Shown here one piece after another: positions 46,073 to 59,676 of a DNA stretch of 64,000 bases (its first letter is position 1; each line of letters begins with the position of its first letter). The stretch lies in NCBI GenBank assembly GCA_028023455.1, contig JAQFVV010006245.1, forward strand, positions 5,081,276 through 5,145,275, given 5' to 3'. Under the pieces are notes generated by a model. That model was not told the DNA's origin, did no database searches, and saw nothing but the letters and a program-made list of their open reading frames with translations. A program made the position numbers and the translations under genes. This DNA is from Epiperipatus broadwayi (lineage: Eukaryota; Onychophora; Udeonychophora; Euonychophora; Peripatidae).

Positions 46073-47799
46073 CAAATATTTAAATTATAAAAATATTTAT
46101 TTTGGAATGGAAAAAAATTTTTATAATGTCCATATTTTTTTATATAAAAAAAAGTAATAAATCGCTTATATTTAAAAATATTGAGCAAAGGGTTATTCAC
46201 AGAAAAACATTCTGTTCCTATTTATTTGCAATTGCCTGATACTACTTATAATGCACATCAATATTAGTAAAATTCTACCAATAGCTGCAGCAAACAATTT
46301 TGCATTTTAAGGGTGCCAAAAGGCAGACAAGTTAAAAAAATATATATTGAATATATTCATATCAAAAGCTAAAAAAAAAAAAGCATTAATTCAAGATTGA
46401 AAATAATAGTGAGGTCTCTTTTATTTGTAGATTAGCTAATAGACAGATGCAAAAACATAAAAATGTATTTATATAAATTTTTAAATAACAATAACTTTTT
46501 TTACATTTTATAAAATATGTTAAAAACAAGATATAGTGCTTATTTTTTTAATATATCTAAAATTTATATTGATTCAAAAAAGATTCTTTACTTATTAAAA
46601 TTTTAGTAGTTTTTAGCTTTAATATCAAACACTTACTGCCTTACTTTTTTCTTTTGTAAATTTTAGTAGTTCTGTGTCATATCATAAAGTCATTGAAATT
46701 TTAATAATTTTTACATTTCATTATTAAACAACAGTAAAAAACAAAACCTATTGTTGTGTATTTGAATGTTATGCCTTTTTTTAAAATGCATTGAAAGTAT
46801 GCTAATTTATTAAGATTATTATAAACTATGCACTTTATTATAATACATATAGTAATAATAAATCTTCAGTCTATTACATACCTATACATATATAACATTA
46901 TATTTGTAATAGATATTTGTTGAAATTTTTAATGAAATTGTAATGAAATTGATTGACTTTTTCATAAACAAGAAAAGCCCAGGCCACCCTCATATAATGT
47001 TGTGCTGGTCACTTAGCCAGCATGAATTTTAATGCTACATGAACCATATTTACATAATATCAGTGGCATGTGTCACACAGGGATCCATTCTATTATAAAG
47101 TACTTAATATTTTTTAAAAACAGTCATTATATATTTTTGTAGACATATTAAACATTTTAAATCTAAACTTTCATTTTATTTTTTTTTAACTTGTCACGTA
47201 CTATTGAAAATAATGTGCAATGATTTTTCATTTAGGATTAAAAATAGTGATCATATATATTTAAATGAATTATAGCAAACAAATAAATTACTTAATCTTA
47301 CTTTTGTTATACCAATTTTTAAAAACTCATATTGAATATTTTTCTATAGCTTTAATTATATTGCTTTATTTTTGTACATTATGGACACTTTTAACATTGC
47401 CTTTTAAAATAGTTGTGGAAATGGAATGGTTCCATTATTCTGTAAAATATATATATATATATATAAGTACTCTTAATTTTAATGATATATTAAATACTGT
47501 AAATTGAAAAGTTATATATAAAAAAAGTAAGTTTTGAAAAGATGTTACCTGTAAAAGAGGGGTTTTTATTTGCTCATCACTTTTGGAATGACAATGTTTC
47601 TGTGTGTTCAGGCTTGATTTATGGAAATATGATATATATATGTGTGTGTGTGTGGCATTTAATTGGCATTTTTTAGAGATAAAAGTTGACGAAGTTCTAT
47701 GTACTCCAAGGAAATTTTTTTTTTAATTATATTTATACAATATTATTTTTGTAGCACATAGAAATTTAACTTTTAAGTAATTAAGTCCAGATTGATTAA
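46073..47799. other. A+T-rich DNA without a recognisable gene
   Basis: A less A+T-rich patch at 46975-47095 contains CTGGCTAAGTGACCAG on the minus strand, faintly like an A-box, but no B-box was found. (TA)n and TG-rich runs lie at about 47448-47464 and 47636-47654. No gene was recognised. Confidence 0.5.
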
Positions 47800-47807
47800 A
47801 AATTATT

Positions 47808-49065
47808 GGTACTGATACATATGACAATCCATCCCGCTTGATGACATTGTTGCTAGTCAAAAGTAGTTTAAAATACCATTTATCAGACACAACTTCTCAA
47901 TTGCTATCAGCAATTGAGTGATAGCAATTGAGTCTTTTGGCTAACTGGCAGCCTGCAGCATGTTTTGCGATCAATTGCTCTCACGATTCACACAGCCTAC
48001 CATACCAGTTAGCTATGATATGTGTTGTTTACCCTCTATACGAATGCTAAAACTTAACATATCACTAACTTATTATGATAGAGTGTGAATAATTTTTATG
48101 ACAGAAAGTGAACCAATATGCGGTCAGAAGTAATTATTTTCAAACCTAAATGAATTACTATAAGGTCCTCCAAATTATCACAATGTCACCCCCACCCCCG
48201 TAAACATGTTAAAATTAGGAAATGTGGTGATTCAGCATACCTGAATCTAATCTCATACCTTGTGAGAGCTTGCATTAATTAAAAAATGGCTACTTGTGAA
48301 AAAAATTATTTGTTCAAGCTCTCTGTATTGCCTAATACAGAAGCATCCACTGTGGCTTTTATGCAAGAGAAACGAATTCTACCAACAGAGAAGACATGGG
48401 TGTGTAGTGGGAAGATGGTTCTAAGGAAATGTAGGACCTAGGAGATGGAATGCAGAACGAGTTATTGCCATCGAAGGTGTTCTGTTCGTAACGGTACCTC
48501 ATTCAATGCCTATCCAAAAATCAAACTCTGTTTGAAGTAATAAAAATAAACGTTATTCCTAAAAAATTTAACAAACTAACATTTTGCAAATATATTAAAT
48601 TACGGTTCGCAAAAAAAAAAATAGTTAAAATGAAGTAACATTTATTATCAAATAAAAATAAATTGGTTATTGAGGTGTGTTGTTTATCAACCAAAAATAA
48701 AACTATGTTTGAAGTAATTAAATCAACATTAGTGATAAAAAGTTAACAAACAAACATTTTGCAAATATATTAAATTAATTTCCAAAAAAAAAAAAACCTA
48801 ACCTAAAGGAACATTTCTTACAAAAGAAAAAATATTGGTTATTTTTTTAAAAAAATCTAAAACAAAGGAACATTTATTATGAAACCAAAAAAAAAGTAAT
48901 TAGTTTCAAAAATAATAAAATAATGTAATTTTAAAGAGTGGTCTGTGTATTATTTACTTGTTAAAATATTAAAGAAAATGTAATGGCCTGGTAACATTAT
49001 ATCGATATGTTTTGTTGGAGGAACAACGACATCAAGCGGAATGGATTGTCATATGTATCAGTACC
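47808..49065. mobile_element. 1258-bp TIR element with 8-bp target duplication, relative of the 16.6-kb element
   Basis: AAATTATT flanks the element on both sides (47800-47807 and 49066-49073). The ends are inverted repeats of about 50 bp starting GGTACTGATACATATGACAA and continuing through TCCAT-CCGCTTGATG-C-TTGTT. The start GGTA, the 8-bp duplication, the length and the CCC(A/G)CT-GATG block agree with the element at 16628. The interior contains two diverged direct copies of about 180 bp (from about 48515 and 48690; shared TGTTTGAAGTAAT, then AACAAAC and ACATTTTGCAAATATATTAA), again paralleling the other element. No transposase frame is present. Confidence 0.85.
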
Positions 49066-49073
49066 AAATTATT

Positions 49074-49660
49074 AGTTACTTATGCACATAGGTTTTTTGA
49101 TAACATACTTTTTTCATTTTCTCTTAAATGTTGTCAAAACTATACCATTTGCACTGATGACATGAATGACTGATCAAAATTGAACATTAAACAATATTTT
49201 TGTATATTAACCAGTAGTAAATGCAGAGTACGGAGTTTGTTCATTTTATGTCAACACTGAACCTTAGATGATTTTTTGGAATTATTTTTAACTATTTCTA
49301 TTCAGAAGATAGAAGCCTGTTTAATATAACTGATTAAATGATTATTTCTTTTAATTGGCATGGGATTATGTAGAGGCAGTTAGTGACTTTTCCCCCCTAA
49401 TGTACATATATAAGTGTATAATAAATTTAATTTTCACATTAGTATATATTTAATATAAACTAAAAAGATTATTGAACTATAGATATAAATAATTATAACC
49501 TGGTGCATGTACAGACTTCCTTTAGTAAAAGAATCACTTTCTTGTTTTATATTTTTTATATTCACTTGAGAGCCCTTTCAATATTTTCATGTAATTTTTA
49601 TAATTTTATTTTATAAAGAAACCTAATAGTTGAATAACTGTATGTGTTTATACATATATG
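49074..49660. other. A+T-rich DNA without a recognisable gene
   Basis: No feature was recognised. Confidence 0.5.
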
Positions 49661-49663
49661 TAA

Positions 49664-49742
49664 TGAGTCTCTTGGCATAATGGTTAGTGCATTTTTCTAC
49701 CTTACCATACTAATAATAATTACTTATAATGTTCAAATATAC
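49664..49742 (+). ncRNA. tRNA-like A-box and weak B-box, possible SINE relic
   Basis: CTTGGCATAATGGTTAGTGC is a good match to the D arm and A-box of a tRNA (TGGC-AATGGTTAG). About 45 bases later GTTCAAATAT resembles a B-box. No cloverleaf can be closed, so it is at best a decayed tRNA-derived SINE. Confidence 0.35.
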
Positions 49743-51334
49743 ATGGGACAAGGATATTTGTTTTAGTAGTTGATCCATAACTAACATAGTTAATCTTTCA
49801 GTTATTAGTCAGTAAATATCTAATTATTCTCATTTAATTGGTAAAAAAGATAAAAGAACATAATTCCTAATAATTAATCTGATGAATAATATATTCTCTG
49901 TCATTCTTCTTCTGTAGAAGTATATTAGGGAGGCTTTTGTCCTATATTAAGACTGTGTCACTTCTTACCTACATTTAAACTTTGCCAGGATTTCAGTGAC
50001 TAAGTCGCCAGTAGATATTACTATACAGAAGAGAATTTAATTTTGAAACATAACTTTAAAAAATTAATATCTTTTTTATGTCTTGGGATTAATGTTTCGT
50101 AATGAAACGTATTAATTTTAAAGTTGTGGAAAACAATGTCAAATTACTTTGTTTGGTTAATGACAGTACTTATTATTAGATTCCTTTATAAGAGACAAAA
50201 AAAGTGTACAATCACACAAGTTTGAATAGATTGTCCTTCGTATAAATAAAGGCTCTATTTATATTTTTTACACAAATACGGTTTGTTTGTTTTTCGTTTT
50301 GATTTTTGTATATATATTTATTTCTGGATAATTTTTTTTTTTTACTGAAACGCGCATATATGTAAACGCATACATTTGTTTATGTATATTTGTCATATGC
50401 ATTTATCATCATGCAAAGATTTTCTTTTTTCTATAAAAAAAAAAAAAATTTTTATACCAAATAATAATTTATTTTTTGGACTCTTCACCTTTCTATAATA
50501 TTTTCAGTTATTTTACGATTTTGATCATTTTCATTACTGCAGTTTTATTGCAAGTTCTTGTCGCAATCACTCATCAAATTGAATACTTCATTCAGATTAT
50601 TGCTAAATAGAAAATGTTTCACCTGTATGAATCATTCCATTATAATTAAAACTCCCTCCTCTTTATTTCATACTTGTCTATCATATTGGAACTTTTTTTT
50701 TTTTTCCAAGAGGAGGTGGATTGTGAATCAGCAAACGTGGATAAACTGCATCCTCTCTTTGTCTTGACGTGTGATTATCTTTGAGACAGTACTGGTTGTA
50801 ATTTTAAATTGCATAGATTTTTATTGTAAACTAAACAAAATGATAATAACTTACAAAATCAACAAAAGATTTTGATACTATATATTTTTGTCAAACAGAT
50901 GAAGAAATACTTAAATGTGTAAATAATTATTATAAACATAAAATTGTCATTACTTTGTAAAAAAAAACAAAAAACAATAAATTAATCTAAATCTGCTTTA
51001 TTGAATTAGCCTGCTAGTAATGCTTTATAATTATCCACCTGTCTTCAATAATTGGCTGATTTGTAAAAGCTTAGAATTACTAATGTTTTAGCCATTTAAT
51101 TATTTATAGTAGTTTTTTTTTTAATGTATGTAGATGTGTTTTATAATTTATAAAATATAAGTAACCAAAGTAAAGGCAGAACATTAATTTACTGTAGGGA
51201 AACTAGATTACACAATGATTACAGACCCAACAACAGAATGTAACTTAAAAGGTGATTTGGTGAAACTTTAAGATTATTCCCTGATATAAAAAAAAATGCA
51301 CAAAGAAGCTTCAATCTAGTTTAATGATTCTCTG
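49743..51334. other. A+T-rich DNA without a recognisable gene
   Basis: No feature was recognised. The frame at 50558-50767 has no known motif. Confidence 0.5.
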
Positions 51335-52143
51335 TATCATTTTCAACTATTATCGAGTCACTGCAGAATGAAAGTCTAAGTTTAATTCAGTTTCTTGATT
51401 TCTAACCTCTCTCATCACCCCAGCACACTTCCTTTTTTCATCTATCTATTTCGCATAGTCATTTTCTAATTTGTTTGTTTTTTACAAGATCCAATTTAAG
51501 ATTTCAACTAACCATTTATTATCATCTCTTTTAACAACATGTCCAGCCCAGCTATATTTCAGTTCCTTAATTCTTTCACTGATGTCAGTAAAACCTGTTT
51601 GTTCTATCAGCCATTTATTTCATTTTCATCCCTTCTTGTTACTCCTAATATACATCTGTCCATCATTTGTTGAGTTAGTCTGTTGCTTTTCTATTAAGTA
51701 TCCAAGTTTCAGATCCATAAGTAAGAAATGGTGAAACACATTTATTAAAACCTTCCTTTTCTAACACAAGTTTATTTACTTTTAATATTGTTATTTCTAC
51801 CAAAAGCATTCCAACTAAGTATAATTCTATGATTTATTTCATCTATTATGGTTTCATCAGTATTAATAATTTGACAAAGATATTTGTAGTTATTAATTTC
51901 TTCCAGTTCATCATTGTCAATCTCTATTTTCTTTTTTTGAAAAAAATCCATTGAACATTATTATTTTTATAGTATTTATCTTTAGTTCTACTTTTTTCTT
52001 TCATCTGATAACTTTACCAATATTTCCTGAAGCTCTGAAGTATTATTTGCAAAAACAATTATATGATTTGCAAAATTGAGATGATTTAAACAATATCCAT
52101 TTGTATATAATCCTTTAGCTTCTTCATTTTAATCCCAAAATAC

Positions 52144-52497
52144 TTATTGTAAAACTGCTATAAAAAGTTTTGCAGATATGGAGTTACCATCTTGCACACT
52201 CTTCTCATTGTTAATCTTTATAGTATAATTATATAATTTAATCATGGCTGTTGCTATTTGATAAATATTCTTCAGGATATGACAATATTTTAGATCTATA
52301 TCTTGATGATCCAATGCTTTAATCATTCTAGAAATGCTTATAGAATCAAATGATTTTACATAATCCACAAATCTAAAGCATAATGGCAACTTATATTTAT
52401 TCATTCTTTCTATAATTTCTCTCAATACTTGAATGTGATCCATTATGCTAGAACAACTTTTAAATCTTACTTGTTTATTTAGTTGGTTAAAGCCCAA
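52144..52497 (-). pseudogene. RTE reverse transcriptase fragment
   Basis: The 117-codon minus-strand frame covers the region around motif A: KSCSSIMDHIQVLREIIERM, LCFRFVDYVKSFDSISIS with the catalytic Asp, then KALDHQDIDLKYCHILKNIY and the lead into EKSVQDGNSIS, a damaged motif B (RQGDSIS expected). It aligns along its length with the copies at 33.1 and 45.7 kb. Confidence 0.85.
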
Positions 52498-53091
52498 AAT
52501 TTGCTATAGAAAATTGTTCTTATTTTGGTAAAAACAATTTGTATTGAACTGACAAGTGAGTGATAAATCTGTAATTTCTAATATTTTTTTAATTATTTAT
52601 TTTAAATATCAAAATTACTATTGCATACAGAATTCTTCTAGATTATGTGGTACAATTTTATTATTTAGGCATTTGGTATTTAACTTTGCTAACAATTTTT
52701 CTATTTCTTCACCGGTTTCTTTTAAGATGTTGTTATCAAAGAGTTTTCCCCCTTTTTATAGATTTTATTGCATGTCTCACTTTTTCATTTATAATATTGA
52801 ACAATTCAGAAGATATAGCAATTATAAGACATATTTTATTTTCTTGTTTTCCACACATTTCATGATGTCATCTTTTTTTGTAATAGTTCCATCATTTCTT
52901 CTTATTGCAGAAATAATACTACCAATTCCAAGATGTTGTTTTTACTTTTGAGACTTTTCATTCTTTTCAATAGTTTTCATTGCTAATTCACAGTTATATT
53001 ATTTTACAAAGTTATTCCTTTTAATGTATCATTTTTATATATTTTCATTTCCATACATGGTTTTGTCTCAGTAGAAAATTTAATGGTAAAT

Positions 53092-53104
53092 TGGGGGGGG
53101 GGGG
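53092..53104 (+). repeat. poly-G run
   Basis: Thirteen or so consecutive G. A second run of similar length lies at about 54665-54678. Such runs are rare in this A+T-rich DNA. Confidence 0.9.
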
Positions 53105-53344
53105 TTGGATCAATTATCTTTGTTGCAGTTCATCAATTATCTTTCTATTGATTTCTTTCAAATCTGAACCATCTTCAAAATATGTTAATATTTGAAAAAG
53201 ATTTATAAGTTCTAATTTAAATTCATTGGAATGTTTTTGTAGGTTAGGAATATCAACTGTGAATCCTATTTTGATCAAATTTTTTGTTTCTAGTTCTGCA
53301 TTAACATGTATTTATAGATAAGAGGTTTATATTTCACCTCAATG

Positions 53345-53570
53345 AAGTAAAATCAGGCACTAATACACAGCTGAAGAGAATTTTTTTATTTCCAGTTAAA
53401 GTAACCAAATAAGGCTGAGTGATTTCGAGAGTTCCAATACTCTCATATTCTTAGCTATGAATATGAGAGCATTGTAACTCTCAAAAGCACTCAGCTTTAT
53501 TTTGTTAGTTTAACTGGAAAGAAAAAAACTTCTCTTCAGATGTGTATTAGTGTGTGATTTAATCTATTAA
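53345..53570. mobile_element. palindromic element with hammerhead-like fold
   Basis: Arms of about 105 bp pair around position 53455: CACTAATACACAGCTGAAGA near 53358 with TCTTCAGATGTGTATTAGTG near 53535, TTTCCAGTTAAAGTAAC with GTTAGTTTAACTGGAAA, and AGTGATTTCGAGAGTT with AACTCTCAAAAGCACT. On each strand a stem (GAGAG-loop-CTCTC) is followed by GAAA (left arm, minus strand) or AAAA (right arm, plus strand) in the manner of a hammerhead stem II, but no CTGATGA core remains. It interrupts the RTE copy. Confidence 0.7.
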
Positions 53571-53844
53571 CATGTATTTTACATCTTACAAATCAATGAT
53601 TATAACTTTGTGTTAAATCTATTAAGAATGTTACAGTCTTGAAATAAATATTTTCTGTGAATGAAAATATAATCCAGTTCTGTTTAACCTTCATTATATA
53701 CTTCCATGTCCATTTCTGTTTAGCATTATTGTCAAAGAAAGAATTCATAACATATAATTTTTCTTTTTTTGCAGAATTTCATAAGTCTGTGACCCTCTCA
53801 TTTTTATCACCATAACCAAATTTATTCATAGCATTTTCACCTTT

Positions 53845-54032
53845 TAATCTTTACCAATTCTAGTATTAAAATCTCTAATGACAAATTTTAAATGTTTGGT
53901 TTGATCAAAGCCTTTTTGTACATCCATATAAAAATTATTTACTCCTTTATCAGAATGGGAAGTTGTTGGTGCATAAACTTGAATTATTTGCATTTGGTAT
54001 CTTCCATTAAGATGAATAACTAATCTTGCCAT
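53845..54032 (-). pseudogene. RTE endonuclease fragment
   Basis: The 62-codon minus-strand frame has RYQMQIIQVYAP, TTSHSDKGVNNFYMD and KFVIRDFNTRIGKD, the pattern of the apurinic/apyrimidinic endonuclease domain of RTE elements that nicks target DNA. The Asp and Asn of the DFN motif remain; the Gly before them has become Arg. It is separated from the reverse transcriptase blocks by stops and frame changes. Confidence 0.82.
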
Positions 54033-54215
54033 TCTGTCTAATATACCAATCTCCTCAAGGTTGTTCTTCCACGTTTTTATTCATAATAAATCCAACTTCA
54101 CTTGTGCTTTGTGCTTTTACAATAAAGTACATCTACTTTTTTAATTAGTTATTCTTCTAACTCGTGCAATCTTTACTTTGTTTACTTGAAAGTGATCTAC
54201 AGTTGTAAGTACCTA

Positions 54216-57200
54216 AATAAAAATAATCATAAGATTATATATATATCGCTCACACACTCCTAAATAAAAGCACATTTATATAGTTATTATTGGCCCATTA
54301 AAATTAATTACCATTTGTTACTTTCATTATGAATTGGTCGTGATCAGTAGAAATTAAATATTCAGTGTATATCTCATAAATAAAAAAATAATTAACAATA
54401 ATAAAATCACATATATGTTAAGATAAGAGTATATGTTCTATTTTTCTCTCAAACTCGTATATCTTTTCATAGATGATTCAAAACTAAATCAACCAACTTT
54501 TTATCATTTCAAGTCCTAATATGGTTAATAATTCACTCTGATTTTTTTTTTTTAATGTAAATTATGTTTTGTAATGTACAAAGTATAAGTGACTCAGTGA
54601 GACAAAGTCATTAGTTTATTTTTAGAATTATGCTACAAAATAAAGAGGATGGGTGTGAAATATGGTTGGGGGGGGGGGGTAAAATAGAGAATAACATTTT
54701 TTCTTGTCCTATTTTTTTTTAAGAAGTTAAACACAGAATGACTTGAGTTCCTGATGTCTAAATATTGAACAAACTTCCTTATATTGTTTAATGCCATATC
54801 TGTTTATTTTGTTTATAATTTTTTTTATAGATAGCTTAATTATTAGCAAAGTATTTTGACTAATTAATAGATTCATTAAGGACTTTATTAATTAAATATT
54901 TGACTTTTGCCACTTTGTCATAGATTTGTTAGTAATTTTATATGGTTCATGGTTTGTATTATCAAAAAAATTATCTGCTCACTGATTGTATTAAAATTTT
55001 CTGCTGGCTGCACTATCTTATCAGTGCTTTCCATATGAGGTCACTGTGCATTCACTGCTACAGTTTTGAACATGTTACCTCAATGCAACTGTGATTGAAG
55101 AGCAACACGGGATGATTTATTTTTTGTGGTCAGTTGAAGTGTCTGCTACCATATTTATCAAAAACTTCATGCATAGTATGGACAAAGGGTGAAGTATATA
55201 TTCTGCCCTTGTCATCGTGTGTAGCTCCACTACACCTCAGGCCAATCACGTTGAGGGCCACAATCTGCCCTTTTCTAACACATCAGGCTAATCTAACCGC
55301 CCCATTCCCGCATCTCCACTTCCTCCAAATAAATATAATATAGTGAAAATCACCTGACCGGGTTCTAGCTCTAATAATTAATGAAATATTCAATTAAATG
55401 CTTTACTAGCTCAAGTTTCTTAAAATTAACTTAGGTTCTGTTTTAAACTAACTCAAATAAATATTCAGGAATTCATGAGACTAGAAGTGGAAATACGGGT
55501 GACAAGGTAGATTACGTTGAGACAATATCCCACAGGATACCACCTCAATGGCATAAGAACACTATCCCCCCTTATACTACTATTACATATAATAACTGCA
55601 TAGTATTCTTATGACTTCCGCAACTTCTAATCACTAAGACTCATTTAACAATTAAAGTATTAATCTTTTATCTCTAATAACAATAATAGTAATCATCTAG
55701 CTCAAATGAAATAATCTCAGGTTCTTAAATTTATTCGCATGTTAATAACATATGGTAGCAAAATATGATAAGGGATTTTATGTCATAATCTACTACTCTG
55801 AAATTAGATTAATAATAAAACAATAATAATCACAATCTTTATTGCCTAATCCAACTAGTACAGTTTTCTTTCATCGCAAATTTATAACCGTAATAAATTA
55901 GTTAATAATCTAATATCCCCTTTTTTTATCTTTAAGTAATAAAATAAATTAATAAGTGGCAGTGTTTAGATAATCTGATAAATAAAGCAAGTGGCAACTA
56001 ATAGCATATAATTTAGCAAAATATTATGATAATGGATTGATGACCAGTAACGCAATGCAATTTTATAATTATTTAATTACAAGAACATCAATAAATATTT
56101 AAGATTAAATATACTTCTCTATTTATCTTTTGTGCAAATAATCATATACTTAGTTTAATGGTTGTGAACATATCCTCATGCAATGATGTAGAGAAAACAA
56201 AACTCAGACACAAGTTTTAATAAACAAATTTTAAAATTTTATTAACATCAATAAAAATAAATAAAACAAACAAATCCATCTACATCTATTTACAAGGGAT
56301 ATCCTCATTTTTCTTTACACTACAATAGCTGAATTATACACATTTATATTTCTTTTATCGTTAATTAAACTTATTATGCCTTTTAAAAGTTATTTATTTA
56401 TTTCTCATTAGGTTTATCATATCACTTATTTTAACTATTTTATGGGTAACACCATTCTTTACCTTTTAATATTAAAGTTACTGTATTATAAATTATCTAT
56501 GTGGATAAACATCATTTATAACATCATAATTTTACAATCAACATGGTTTTTAAAAGAAAATTACATTTTCTTGTAACTTTATATAAGTCATTCCGCATAT
56601 TATTCAAATATTATTATTACTTTTAACGTTTGTTCTCCAATGCTCGTAAACTATAATACGTTTATTCCATAAGCCATACTCATGTATAATACTATAACAT
56701 GGGTTTAATTATCACCTGTTACAGTTTCACATATACTATAATTATCGAATGTTATTGTATTTTTTAAATATGCAATACTTATATTTTTAAAAATATAATT
56801 AACAATAAGAAAACGTGAAATTATATTTAATATTTTTGTATATTTCTATTTGGAAAATACTTTTATAAAATTATAGTTCATTTCTTAAAAAAAAATTAAA
56901 ATAATTCTCTAACTCCTTCCCTTCTTAGGATATCTGGATCTTTCTTTCAATAATCATAATATACTCTTCGTTAACACTTAACTATTCTTATTCCAAATAA
57001 TAGCATGACATACATTCTAAAATATCTATTGTTTCCCTTTTAATAGACTTATCATGTAACGATGTAGTTGCAAGAAATACAGATAAAGATAGTGAAAGAT
57101 GTATAGGATATCGGGAAGATAGATAGATAACTTATCCGCAATATACTTCAAAAATGTATGGAACAGTGTGAATAGGTCCGACATTCATTGTCTAATAACC

Positions 57201-59676
57201 TTGGCAAAAAGCATGATGTGGCAGCTATTTACTCAGCTTTACCAAACATCTAGTACGACTCACAAGAAATATATAAAATACCACTGTCCAAGACAACATG
57301 TGTACCAGTCATAGGGCTTTGTTAACTACGCTGATTAACATCTAAAACTACCTATTATTTCATTCCCTGTAGCATCCTAGTTTTTAATACATCCTCTTGG
57401 TTTCCGAATCACCACGTACTACCAAGTCACTACCCAAACTATCTCTCGAGATTTTTACTGTATCCAACATCGATAAAATACTAACTACCTTTTAAAACAA
57501 TAAACAAAACTCGCTAATATAAAGCATTTCCCTATTCCATAAGAACAATTTGTCTTGCTTTATTACACTGTAGGTTCAACATCTACGTTTTGTTAAAATA
57601 ACATTTAAATATCCCAATTGGAAAATTAACAGAAAATATCACATAACCATCGGTTATATTGAACTATATTAATAACACATAAAATGATTATCGTATGCAT
57701 ATTTTTTAAAAATCTAATCACATCTCAAAGTGTTTTAGAGGGTTGTTTTCAAAATGCGTTTTACAACAATAATAACAATAAAACTTTTGCGCTACATTCA
57801 TTCGATTCTCAGCTGATCTAAATAAATAAAACATACATTATATCATTAATAATTATAAATGTTACCAAAAACAATCTTTATCTTCCTATCAGAGTTCGTG
57901 GTAGGCTTCTTTCTCTTCGAGCATCGCAAATATACAAATTTCCACATACATACAATTTTATTTTAAAATTCAAAATCAAAACATATTATTTCATATAATG
58001 TTATATCACGAATTAATGTATTTTGTTTTCCCTATCCTATCTAAAACTTAATGTTTAACTTAGATTAGTAAAGAAAATAATTCAAACCATAATCACATAT
58101 TTTCTGACGGTAAATCTTGGTTAGTCCCATAATATTTATTATTTCTTCTTTTGTCCGAATGTTCTCCTTTATGCTTATTAAAGTTTTAAATAAATTAGTT
58201 CATTTAATAAACTGTTTAGACGATCTTTAGTTTTAGTGTTTAATCCAAAATTATTAGAAAACATTTTATTTAGTTATCCCACGAAGCTTTTTAATGTTCT
58301 GGCGAATATTACCTCGGCGCGTTGATGCATCTTTATTCCTAGTTAAACTACAATTATTTAATAATTACGGTACCAATTGCGTTTTCCATGGATCCAATAT
58401 TTTATATTTCTCTTCTGTAAAATTTTTTTTTTTTTTCTTTAGGCAAGTGTTTTCCTTGGTAAACTTCACTTTCATTCATTATTATTTTATATACACTACT
58501 TCCGATCTTTAACTATTTTTCTAAAGTATTTTCTCAAGTCATCTTAAAGAAAGCAATTCAAACTATTTCAATATTAAAATTCCTTTTGTCCATTTATTCT
58601 TATACGAATAATACTTATTTTTATTTTCCATTATCTTCATTAACTTTGCGCACAATGTCCTTTCATTGATTTTATACGCACGAAAACAGCTTTCATAGTG
58701 ATACGCTATATAAACTATATCAACGAATAACATTAACATATTTGGAATATTATAAAATTTACAACTTGGGTTTAAGAATCTATCCATTTTCTATTGAAAA
58801 CTCCGATTATATTTCGATAGAATCCACTGGCAGGTTACTGTAAAGTTAGTGAAACATTACTATGAAAAACTTTTTTAAAATTTTATTCTAAGATTCTTTT
58901 CGGATGATTTTTAAATTGTCAGTTGGTTTCTTTCAAAGATATTATTAAAATTATAATAAAATTGACTAATAAATTGAAGAAGAAAAAAAATTTAGAGAGC
59001 TTAAAATTTTACCTCTGCTCTGTAGTCAACACATTTTTGTTCTCCCCTGTTTATACAATTAGTTGGCGCGATTTTGGTTGTCTGCCAAGATCTATTTTTT
59101 TATTGGTCAATCCCTACTTGGATTTATAAACAATTTCTAAAGTTTTAAAATCATGACGTAATAGACTTAAATGTTAACTAATTATTATTTTTAAATCAAT
59201 TATTATCTATTACAATTTAACTACCTTTAAAACAATTTTGAAACAATAATTAATAAAGGTGTATACTACTTATTTTTATTATGATGTGTGACAATTCCAT
59301 CCACTTCTATAATATACTATTTAAATATTTTAATTATTAGTATTAATTTAAACCGGTGCTTATACATAGAATATTTCAGACAGTCACGTAGTCATTTCCG
59401 GTGTTTAGTCTAATTTTATCTGTCTTAATAAATTTGCTACTTATATTATATAAAATAATTATATAAAATTTTGAAAAACAATTTAGAAAAATATAGAATT
59501 AGATACAATTCTCACCATCACAATATTTACTATTAAATATATCATATTAATCTTTTACTGCTTAATATAGTCTGTAATTTTAAATACTATATAATATTAA
59601 TTTTAAAATTTTTTAGTAATTGACCATTTATAACCATCATTGACCTATATAGAAAAGGGCACAATATATATGGATA
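54216..59676. other. long stretch without a recognisable gene; G+C-richer patches at 55.1-55.35 and 57.0-59.1 kb
   Basis: Most is A+T-rich and unassigned. At 55080-55345 the G+C content rises sharply (for example GGCCAATCACGTTGAGGGCC and AACCGCCCCATTCCCGCATC), with a frame at 55134-55343 that has no known motif. From about 57.0 to 59.1 kb CG dinucleotides become more frequent than in the transposon-rich regions. Near 59060-59115 the minus strand has CCAAT, CTTGGCAG and ATCGCGCCAA within 55 bases, a promoter-like cluster. No exon could be supported. Confidence 0.4.

Larger units (their letters stand above)
51335..54215 (-). mobile_element. RTE-type non-LTR element, nearly full length, decayed
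   Basis: Read on the minus strand from 54215, an endonuclease segment comes first (QIIQVYAPTTSHSDKGVNNF and FVIRDFNTRIGKD at 53844-54032, the latter matching the GDFNA-x-GKD catalytic motif with D kept and G changed to R), then a linker, then reverse transcriptase blocks (DHIQVLREIIERMN, FRFVDYVKSFDSISI at 52144-52497), and the C-terminal region down to about 51340, where CAACTATTATCGAGTCACTGCAG matches the 3' ends of the other copies. Frames are broken many times. A palindromic repeat at 53345-53570 lies within it, so that element inserted later. It is the only RTE copy here with both domains visible. Confidence 0.87.

Noticed and set aside
52556-52951. 131-codon plus-strand frame
   Set aside because: It is antisense to the reverse transcriptase region of the RTE copy at 51.3-54.2 kb.
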